From NCBI GenBank assembly GCA_963614215.1, contig CAVECB010000054.1, forward strand, positions 1-5,458: 5,458 nucleotides of DNA. The letters run 5' to 3'. Under the pieces are notes generated by a model. The model saw nothing but the letters and a program-made list of their open reading frames with translations. It was not told the origin of the DNA and searched no databases. The stretch comes from CAVAWX01 sp963614215. GTDB taxonomy: Bacteria; Actinomycetota; Coriobacteriia; Coriobacteriales; QAMH01. Both the position numbers and the translations under genes were made by a program. Below, one piece after another: positions 1 to 5,411 of the stretch (position 1 is its first letter; each line of letters starts with the position of its first letter).

Positions 1-477
1 CTATCCGCGGCGCTGCTCCTTGATGGCGCGGTCGATGGCGCGCTTGGCGTCGCGCTCGCGCAAGGTCTGGCGCTTGTCGTATTGCTTCTTGCCGCGGCAC
101 ACGCCCAGCTCGACCTTCGCGCGGCCGTCCTTGAAATACACCGATAGCGGCACGAGCGCGCAGCCCTCGCGCGCGGCCTTTTGGCCTATCTGCAATATCT
201 GGCGCTTGTGCAAGAGCAGCTTGCGGCGCCGGTCGGAATCGACATTCCACACCGTGCCGTGGCTATAGGGAGGGATGTGCATGCCGTTTAGCCACACCTC
301 GCCGCCGCGCACCAGCGCGTAGCAATCTCGCAAGGTGCAACCGTTTTCGCGCAGGCTACACACCTCGGTGCCCGTCAAGACGATGCCGCACTCGATGGTC
401 TCGTCGACGAAGAAGTCGTGGCGCGCCTTGCGGTTCGTCGCCACCTGCCGTGTCTTTCGCGCATCGTTTCCGCTCAT
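1..477 (-). CDS. smpB: SsrA-binding protein SmpB
   Basis: This complete 158-residue protein is the partner of tmRNA in trans-translation, which frees stalled ribosomes and tags the unfinished peptides. Seen: the N-terminal NRKARHDF block (residues 15-22), GTEV-SLR (36-43), LNGMHIPPYSHG (63-74), the RRKLLLHK segment (84-91), LVPLSVYFKDGRAKVELGVCRGKKQYDKR (from 108) and a basic C-terminal tail ending in DRAIKEQRRG. All are hallmarks of the family, and the length is normal. The ATG at 477-475 places the conserved core at the usual distance from the N-terminus, although the upstream Shine-Dalgarno sequence is weak. The gene diverges from the hydrogenase operon and is probably a housekeeping neighbour unrelated to it. 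Oddity: six cysteines (30, 40, 47, 52, 106, 127), including one where GTEVKSLR normally has lysine. ssrA itself is not in the window. Confidence 0.96.
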   Translation of the reverse strand: MSGNDARKTRQVATNRKARHDFFVDETIECGIVLTGTEVCSLRENGCTLRDCYALVRGGEVWLNGMHIPPYSHGTVWNVDSDRRRKLLLHKRQILQIGQKAAREGCALVPLSVYFKDGRAKVELGVCRGKKQYDKRQTLRERDAKRAIDRAIKEQRRG

Positions 478-510
478 GGCAAATGATTCTACCCGCCGTG
501 CGCCGTCTGC

Positions 511-538
511 GGATTATTGAAGCGCTTAGCTGTAATCC
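511..538. repeat. Inverted repeat GGATTA-N16-TAATCC
   Basis: GGATTA at 511-516 is mirrored by TAATCC at 533-538. Inside the 16-nt spacer is a second, nearly co-centred 8-bp palindrome AAGCGCTT (520-527). The arms overlap the candidate -10 and -35 elements of smpB, so a dimeric regulator or an RNA hairpin could act here. No regulator family can be named from the sequence. Confidence 0.4.
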
Positions 539-540
539 AA
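513..540 (-). promoter_or_regulatory. Candidate smpB promoter
   Basis: Read on the minus strand, a -35-like TTGGAT (540-535) is followed after 16 nt by AATAAT (518-513), a good -10 match. Transcription would begin near 506, giving a leader of about 30 nt before the smpB ATG at 477. The -35 box matches the consensus at only three of six positions. This is a pattern call made by eye in GC-rich DNA where AT-rich hexamers are rare, so it is plausible but unproven. Confidence 0.35.
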
Positions 541-574
541 CCGTTTCGCGGCAGACTTTCGCGCCCAAGACCAG

Positions 575-580
575 TATAGT
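575..580 (+). promoter_or_regulatory. Candidate -10 element for the hydrogenase operon
   Basis: TATAGT at 575-580 is one of two AT-rich -10-like hexamers in the leader. The other is TATATA at 636-641. Neither has a recognisable TTGACA-like box at the right distance, and an 8-bp palindrome GTCCGGAC (579-586) abuts the first. This would suit a promoter that depends on an activator, but the call is weak. Transcription from here would leave a GC-rich leader of about 160 nt before the first hydrogenase gene. Confidence 0.2.
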
Positions 581-737
581 CCGGACGGTAAGAGCGAAGC
601 CTTCAGCCGCAAGCGTCCGATGCGCGCGGCGCACATATATAGAGGGCTTTGGCAAAGGCCGATGCAGGCGAGGGGGCGCGCACGCCAGGGGGGCGGGCAC
701 GTCTTGCGAAAAACGCCTTCGCGGCCACGGGAAAGAT

Positions 738-743
738 GGAGGT
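738..743 (+). promoter_or_regulatory. Ribosome binding site that sets the small-subunit start
   Basis: GGAGGT sits 4 nt before the ATG at 748. It is the strongest Shine-Dalgarno match in the leader. It argues for starting the small subunit at 748 rather than at the in-frame TTG at 649, which would push the Tat motif to about residue 49. Confidence 0.85.
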
Positions 744-747
744 TTGT

Positions 748-2031
748 ATGGCTGATTCGTTTTACGAGTCACTCGCGGCGCGCGGAGTAACGCGCCGTAG
801 CTTCCTCGCGTTTTGCGGCACCCTCGCTGCGGCGATGGGCGTCAAGGGCGTGACGGGAGCCGATGTGGCTGAGGCAATCGAGACCAAGCTGATCGGCAAG
901 GCGACGGGCAACCTCGCCCCGGTCATCTGGATGGAGCTCGGCTCGTGCACCGGCTGCACCGAGTCGTTCGCCCAGGCAGACGACCCCGATCCGGCCACGT
1001 TGCTTCTCGAATACATTGCGTTGAATTACTCCGAGACCCTTTCCGCAGCCGCCGGCTACTCGCTCGAGGAAGCGCGCGAGGAGACCATCGAGGGCGCGAA
1101 GGGCAAGTACATCGTCGTCATCGAGGGCGCCGTCATGACGGGCTGGGACGGCGAGGCGCTGCGCATTGCCGGCGAGGCCACCTGTGCCCCCGGCGATTCC
1201 CCCGTGCTGCGCACCTGCAAAGACGCCGCGGCCGTCATCGCTGCCGGCTCGTGTGCCGTAGACGGTGGCTTCTGCGCCGCCTACCCCAACCCGGCAGGCG
1301 CCGAGGGCATCCAGAAGTACCTGCAGGACAACGGCGTCTCCACGCCGGTCATCAACGTGCCCTCCTGCCCGGTGAACCCGGCCACCCTGGTCGCCATCAT
1401 CGTGCAATACATCTTGTTGGGCACCCTGCCGGCCTTAAACGAGCTGAACATGCCCAGCGCGTACTTTGGGCAGACCATCCACGACAACTGCCCGCGCCGC
1501 GGCCACTTCGAAAACGGCGAGTTCGTCTACAAGTTCGGCTCGGAAGAAGAGGCCAAGGGCTACTGCCTCTACGCGGTGGGCTGCAAAGGTCCTCAGACCA
1601 ACTCGAACTGCGCGCAGGTTCGCTGGAACCGTCGCGTGAACTGGTGCGTCGACGCCGGCGCCCCCTGCATCGGCTGCGCATCGGCCGACCCGCGCGTCAC
1701 CCAGCGCAACTGGGTCGACAACAACGGGCCGTTCCTGTCGCGCCTGAAGACGCTGCGCATCGGCGACGTGCGCTTCAACCCCACGCCGATTGCGCTGGGC
1801 GTCACCGGCGTCATCGCGGTCGTGCTCGTCATCCACGGCATCGGCATGAAGGCCGCGGGCCGCACCAACGGCGGGCCGGACTACGAGACGGAGCGCGCGT
1901 GGTACGCCAAGCACGGCCTGGTCTCCGGCGACACGGTGGTGAACGCGGCAGACGTCGAGGATAAGGCTGCCGACAAAGAGGCCGAGGCGGACAAGGCGCC
2001 TGTGGCCGACGGCGCGAAGGGCGGTGAGTAG
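748..2031 (+). CDS. [NiFe] hydrogenase small (FeS) subunit, Tat-exported, membrane-anchored
   Basis: This 427-residue electron-transfer subunit of a group 1 uptake hydrogenase carries electrons from the NiFe site to cytochrome b. Seen: a Tat signal with TRRSFL (15-20) and a short hydrophobic stretch to about residue 30; proximal-cluster cysteines C67 and C70 (SCTGC), C169 (GSCAVDGG) and C207 (PSCP); distal-cluster ligands H245, C248, C273 and C279; and medial-cluster cysteines C288, C307 and C310. An extra C300 lies in NWCV, where most [NiFe] enzymes have NWPV. A transmembrane helix spans about 344-367 with a histidine at 363, followed by a charged 60-residue tail. The proximal site is the standard CTGC, lacking the extra cysteines of oxygen-tolerant enzymes. 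The ATG at 748 is supported by GGAGGT. It is the first gene of a three-gene operon and corresponds in role to HyaA. Assignment to group 1i is an inference. Confidence 0.95.
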   Translation: MADSFYESLAARGVTRRSFLAFCGTLAAAMGVKGVTGADVAEAIETKLIGKATGNLAPVIWMELGSCTGCTESFAQADDPDPATLLLEYIALNYSETLSAAAGYSLEEAREETIEGAKGKYIVVIEGAVMTGWDGEALRIAGEATCAPGDSPVLRTCKDAAAVIAAGSCAVDGGFCAAYPNPAGAEGIQKYLQDNGVSTPVINVPSCPVNPATLVAIIVQYILLGTLPALNELNMPSAYFGQTIHDNCPRRGHFENGEFVYKFGSEEEAKGYCLYAVGCKGPQTNSNCAQVRWNRRVNWCVDAGAPCIGCASADPRVTQRNWVDNNGPFLSRLKTLRIGDVRFNPTPIALGVTGVIAVVLVIHGIGMKAAGRTNGGPDYETERAWYAKHGLVSGDTVVNAADVEDKAADKEAEADKAPVADGAKGGE

Positions 2032-2033
2032 GA

Positions 2034-3743
2034 ATGGCGAAGCACTCTATCATCGACCCGGTAGACCGCATCGAAGGCCACCTGCGCGTGGAGATGGAAG
2101 TCGAGGGCGGCAAGGTTTCCAAGGCATGGGTTTCCGGCGGGCTGTTCCGCGGCCTGGAGCTGATTCAGGAAGGCCGCGAGCCAACCGACGCGGCCATGAT
2201 CGCCCAACGCATCTGCGGCGTGTGCCCGGTCTCGCAAGGACATGCGTCCATCTACGCGGCCGAGGAGGCCTACGGCATCAAGCACCCCGAGGGCGCGCGT
2301 TACGTGCGCAACCTCGTCGAGGGCGCCCAGTTCATGCACAGCCACATCCTGTGGTTCTACCAGCTCTCCGCGCTTGACTACGTCAACCCGCTGAACGCGC
2401 TGAACGCCGACATCGAGGCCACCTACGAGACGGCACGCAAGCACGGGCTGGCCATCACGGACTTCGGCGCGGTTCAAAAGCGCCTGAAGAAGTTTGCGGA
2501 AGGCGGCCAGTACTCTTGGCTGTCCGGCGGCTGGTTCATGGACGGCCAGGCCCCCGAGGCCTACAAGCTCACCCCCGAGCTGGATCTGATTGCGACGGCC
2601 CACTACATCGAGGCCATCGATATGCAGGCCACGGCCGACGAGATCGCGGCGCTCGTGGGCGGCAAGATGCCCCACATCATGAGCTCCGTGCCCGGCGGCA
2701 CGACCTTCGTGCCCAGCGTGGAGAAGCTCGACGACATCATCACGCGCGCCCAAAAGCTGCACGACTGGGTGCAGACCACGATGATTCCCGATGCCATCGC
2801 CATCGCGAGCGTCTACCTGAACGACGTGGCCGGCGTCGGCAACAACCAGCACGGCAACTTCATGGCCTACGGCGTCTTCGACGACGAGAGCTACGAGCCG
2901 GCCAAGCGCTACTTCCCCGCCGGCATCGTGCGCATGAAAAACGGCGCGGCCAAGCTCGAGAGCTTCGACATCGACAAGCTGGCCGAGACGACGGCGCACG
3001 CCTACTACTCCGACAACGGCGATTTGCTGCACCCGACCAACGGCGTCACGGTGCCGCCCGCGAAGTTCCCGGGCTACTACAAAGACGAGGCCAAAGAAGA
3101 GGTCAACGACAAGTACACCTGGTCTAAGGCACCGCGCTACGACGGCGAGCCCATGGAGGTCGGGCCGCTGGCCCGCGTGCTGGTCAGCTACCTGTCCGGC
3201 GTCGAGGGCATCAAGAAAAACGTCGCGACCGTGCTCGAGGGCCTCGGCCTTCCTGTGGACACGTCGTCGCTTCTCGCGCTGAACTCCGCGCTTGGCCGTC
3301 TGGCTGCGCGCCCCATCGAGGCCGAGTACGTCTCCGGCAACATGATTTTGTGGGCCACCCAGCTCGCGACCCTGCTGAAGGAATCCGAGGGCAAAAACAT
3401 CTGGTTCACCGACCGCGCCCGCGACACGGGCACCGGCCAGGGCGCGTGGGAGGCTCCGCGCGGCGCCCTCTACCACACGATGAGCATCGAGGGCAACCAC
3501 ATCACCCACTACCAGGCGATCGTGCCCTCTACGTGGAACATCTCGCCGCGCGACCAAAAGGACGTGCCCGGCACCATCGAGCAGGCGCTCATCGGCTGCC
3601 CGATTGACAACATCGAGGCGCCCATCCACGCGCTGCGCATCGTGCACGGCTACGATCCCTGCATCGCCTGCGCCATCCACCTCGTCGAACCCAAGACGGG
3701 CAAAGAGTTCCGAGCCGAGACGAGTCCTTGGGGAGGTCGATAG
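2034..3743 (+). CDS. [NiFe] hydrogenase large (catalytic) subunit
   Basis: This 569-residue subunit binds the NiFe(CN)2CO centre and splits H2. Seen: DPVDRIEGHLRVE near the N-terminus (8-20); the L1 motif RICGVCPVSQGHAS with Ni ligands C61 and C64 (59-72); EAPRGAL (473-479) with the conserved arginine; NITHYQ-like and VPSTWNISPRD segments (to about 507); and the L2 motif DPCIACAIH with C543, C546 and H549. C543 is encoded by TGC, so the enzyme is not a selenocysteine type. Twenty residues follow H549 and are expected to be cut off after nickel loading. The residue three after C64 is Q68 rather than the histidine of typical group 1 enzymes; group 2 enzymes also have VSQ here. The gene begins 2 nt after the small-subunit stop, with GGTGAG inside the end of that gene as ribosome binding site. 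Export would be by co-translocation with the small subunit, since it has no signal of its own. Confidence 0.96.
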   Translation: MAKHSIIDPVDRIEGHLRVEMEVEGGKVSKAWVSGGLFRGLELIQEGREPTDAAMIAQRICGVCPVSQGHASIYAAEEAYGIKHPEGARYVRNLVEGAQFMHSHILWFYQLSALDYVNPLNALNADIEATYETARKHGLAITDFGAVQKRLKKFAEGGQYSWLSGGWFMDGQAPEAYKLTPELDLIATAHYIEAIDMQATADEIAALVGGKMPHIMSSVPGGTTFVPSVEKLDDIITRAQKLHDWVQTTMIPDAIAIASVYLNDVAGVGNNQHGNFMAYGVFDDESYEPAKRYFPAGIVRMKNGAAKLESFDIDKLAETTAHAYYSDNGDLLHPTNGVTVPPAKFPGYYKDEAKEEVNDKYTWSKAPRYDGEPMEVGPLARVLVSYLSGVEGIKKNVATVLEGLGLPVDTSSLLALNSALGRLAARPIEAEYVSGNMILWATQLATLLKESEGKNIWFTDRARDTGTGQGAWEAPRGALYHTMSIEGNHITHYQAIVPSTWNISPRDQKDVPGTIEQALIGCPIDNIEAPIHALRIVHGYDPCIACAIHLVEPKTGKEFRAETSPWGGR

Positions 3744-3745
3744 CA

Positions 3746-4519
3746 ATGGCAGAAATCGCACACTACAGGGAGATGCACCCGCTGCCCTTCCAGATCACGC
3801 ACTGGGTGAACCTCATCGCCATGATCATCCTCATCCTGACGGGCATCGAGATTCACTACCCCGTCATTGGCGGCATCATGGGCCTGGCCCGCGGCATGCA
3901 CATCTTCTTCGGGCTGGTCTTCCTCATCAACTGCATCGTGCGCATCGTCTTGGCGTTCGTCGTTAAGAGCTCGCCCATCGGCGGGTCGCGCGAGACGGTC
4001 ACCGACTTTTGGAACTGGCTGCCGCAGAAGTACAACCGCCACCAGCTGGTCTCGTGGGTGAAGTACTACACCTTCTTCAAGAAAGACCACCCGCTGTCGG
4101 CCAAGCTCGGCGTGCCGCAGAAGCTGTCCTACCTGCTCATCGCCGTGGCGATTCTCTTCATGTCCTACACGGGCTTCTGCCTGTGGGGGCCGACCATGTA
4201 CGTGCCGTTCTTCGCGGGCTTCACGAGCCTCGTGGGCGGGCTGATGAAGGTGCGCATCATCCACTACTTCATGATGTTCTTCTTCATCTGCTTCACCATG
4301 ATCCACGGCTACCTCGCCCTGATCGACGGTGCCGCGCTGCCGCGCCTGATGTTTTTCAACAAGGAGTCCGGCGGCTACACGCAAGACCCCAAGACCTGGC
4401 ACTTCAACGGCTACGATTCGCTTGGTGAAGAGGGCGAAGACGAGCTGCAGGCCATCCGCGAGCTGGGCGGCGGCGTGCCGGCGCCCGAGGAGGCCGAGGA
4501 GGCGAAGGCAAGCGCGTAG
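3746..4519 (+). CDS. Hydrogenase di-haem cytochrome b subunit (HyaC/HupC-like)
   Basis: This 257-residue integral membrane protein probably takes electrons from the hydrogenase small subunit and reduces the quinone pool. Seen: four hydrophobic helices at about residues 16-38, 48-72, 127-148 and 170-192. Candidate haem ligands are H19 in helix 1, H52 in helix 2, and H173 and H187 in helix 4, where RIIHYFMMF...FTMIHGYLAL has the 14-residue spacing typical of the Ni-hydrogenase cytochrome b family. A polar loop of about 50 residues separates helices 2 and 3. The last 55 residues are soluble and acidic, ending in an E/A-rich stretch. The ATG at 3746 is chosen over an in-frame TTG at 3728 because GGGAGGT (3731-3737) precedes it by 8 nt. 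The start lies 2 nt after the large-subunit stop, indicating translational coupling. Confidence 0.93.
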   Translation: MAEIAHYREMHPLPFQITHWVNLIAMIILILTGIEIHYPVIGGIMGLARGMHIFFGLVFLINCIVRIVLAFVVKSSPIGGSRETVTDFWNWLPQKYNRHQLVSWVKYYTFFKKDHPLSAKLGVPQKLSYLLIAVAILFMSYTGFCLWGPTMYVPFFAGFTSLVGGLMKVRIIHYFMMFFFICFTMIHGYLALIDGAALPRLMFFNKESGGYTQDPKTWHFNGYDSLGEEGEDELQAIRELGGGVPAPEEAEEAKASA

Positions 4520-4579
4520 CGCCTGAGCTTTCTTGAAGCGAAGCGCCGGGTATCCAGCTTGGCGCAAGGCTTGGAATGG

Positions 4580-4617
4580 CGGCCTGTCGCACACATCGTG
4601 CGGCAGGCCGTTTTTTT
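4580..4617 (+). terminator. Rho-independent terminator of the hydrogenase operon
   Basis: A 13-bp stem (4580-4592 with 4598-4610) closes a 5-nt loop ACATC and is followed by seven T (4611-4617). The only imperfect pair is T4587 with G4603, a G-U wobble in RNA made from the plus strand. On the other strand it would be an A-C mismatch with no T-run after it. It therefore acts on plus-strand transcripts, about 60 nt after the cytochrome b stop. Confidence 0.93.
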
Positions 4618-4625
4618 GCTGCAGC

Positions 4626-4686
4626 AAGGCCGGCGCATGCAAAAAGGTCGGCGTGCGCAAGTCGGCACATGCAAGCCGGCGCACGC
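4626..4686. repeat. Four degenerate tandem repeats of 14-15 nt
   Basis: Four consecutive units start at about 4626, 4644, 4659 and 4673. They share the pattern AAG-YCGGC-R-Y-R-YGC, for example AAGGCCGGCGCATGC and AAGCCGGCGCACGC. Differences between copies are nearly all transitions, and the cores are alternating purine-pyrimidine tracts. The array lies between two terminators and no supported gene covers it. Confidence 0.6.
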
Positions 4687-4723
4687 AAAACCCCCGCCCC
4701 TTCACATAAAGGGACGAGGGTTT
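4684..4723 (-). terminator. Rho-independent terminator of the protease transcript
   Basis: A 15-bp stem (4709-4723 with 4688-4702) closes a 6-nt loop and ends in TTTT on the minus strand. In minus-strand RNA all 15 positions pair, two of them as G-U wobbles. In plus-strand RNA those two would be C-A mismatches. This orientation bias, and its position about 75 nt after the minus-strand stop at 4800, mark it as the end of the maturation-protease transcript. Confidence 0.8.
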
Positions 4724-4799
4724 CTTCATGTCTACCTCGAATGTCGGTAGCAAAGCTCGCCCGGCTTCAAAGCAGGCAAGACGGGCAAGCTACAAGATT

Positions 4800-5408
4800 T
4801 CAGTCTGAGGCCACCTCTTGGGAGGGGGCGGCCAAAGAGTCGGCGTCGAGGCCGAGCTCGCGCAGGATGCAGCCAACGACGATGGGCACGGCCTCGCGCA
4901 GCGGCTCGGTGATGCCGATCTCGAAATCGTCCGGCTCGGCGTCGAGTTTTTGTACGCACACGCACGAGATGTCCGCCTCGTGGCCGGCCAGCGCCGCGTT
5001 GGCGATGACGTCGATGAGGCGCAGGTCGTGCAGGGAGTGCAGCACCGTGTGCTCGGCCATGTCCTCGGGACTTAGCACGTAGACGGTGCCGGGCGCCACG
5101 CCGCTGTCTTGGCCGCAGTCGATGATGTCGACCAAGACGATGCGGTCGTAGCGCTCGATGTAGGGCACGAAGCTCATGCCCATAGTCGCGCCGTCCATGA
5201 CCGGGATGCGCGCGTCTTCACTCGCGTGGTCTTGGTCGCCGCAAAACGTGCGCATGAGAAAATCGGCGTGGGGCTCGTCGAAATACTCGAGCGCCGTCGC
5301 GCGCTCCGTCAGCACCTTGAAGACGTGCGGGCCGAAGCCCTCGTCTTTCATCAGCAGGTTGCCCATGCAGGCAACAAGCGTCTTTTTTTCATCCATAGAC
5401 GATGCCAT
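4800..5408 (-). CDS. Hydrogenase maturation protease (HycI/HyaD/HybD family)
   Basis: This 202-residue cytoplasmic endopeptidase is expected to trim the C-terminus of the nickel-loaded large subunit. Seen: GNLLMKDEGFG (16-26) matching the family's GNxLxxDEGxG; MDGATMG (71-77) matching the DGGTxG strand; IVLVDIIDCG (90-99) and APGTVYVL (105-112); and SLHDLRLIDVI (125-135). By alignment with E. coli HybD (E16, D62, H93) the nickel-sensing ligands would be E23, D94 and H127. It is longer than HybD (164 residues), mainly because of about 25 extra residues at 45-69. The ATG at 5408 is preceded by GAGGTG (5420-5415) with a 6-nt gap, and a second ATG at 5396 lacks such a site. It is convergent with the structural operon and starts 3 nt after the stop of an upstream gene, so it belongs to a separate, probably maturation, operon. 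Confidence 0.9.
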   Translation of the reverse strand: MASSMDEKKTLVACMGNLLMKDEGFGPHVFKVLTERATALEYFDEPHADFLMRTFCGDQDHASEDARIPVMDGATMGMSFVPYIERYDRIVLVDIIDCGQDSGVAPGTVYVLSPEDMAEHTVLHSLHDLRLIDVIANAALAGHEADISCVCVQKLDAEPDDFEIGITEPLREAVPIVVGCILRELGLDADSLAAPSQEVASD

Positions 5409-5411
5409 GCG

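Noticed and set aside
649..747. In-frame upstream TTG start that would lengthen the small subunit by 33 residues
   Set aside because: It has no good ribosome binding site, adds a basic low-complexity stretch and buries the Tat motif at about residue 49. The ATG at 748 has GGAGGT at the right distance.
478..747. ssrA (tmRNA) gene next to smpB
   Set aside because: No tRNA-like acceptor end, CCA or tag-peptide reading frame is visible in the intergenic region.
946..957. Oxygen-tolerant (six-cysteine proximal cluster) hydrogenase
   Set aside because: The motif is CTGC rather than CTCC, and the second extra cysteine position after C169 is glycine (C176 is two residues off), so the proximal cluster should be the standard form.
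1881..3761. A 626-codon open frame on the minus strand opposite the large subunit
   Set aside because: It lies antisense to a gene with unmistakable hydrogenase motifs, and its composition (V/R/H/D/G-rich) is that of a GC-rich shadow frame.
4626..4686. CRISPR array
   Set aside because: The units are 14-15 nt, degenerate and contiguous, without unique spacers, and no cas genes are present.
3650..4753. A 367-codon minus-strand open frame across cytochrome b and the intergenic region
   Set aside because: It is H/V/E/R-rich shadow coding, crosses both terminators and has no recognisable domain.
4559..5082. Plus-strand open frames across the terminators, the tandem repeat and the protease gene
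   Set aside because: They run through a strong terminator and a repeat and lie antisense to the protease, with no supported start site.
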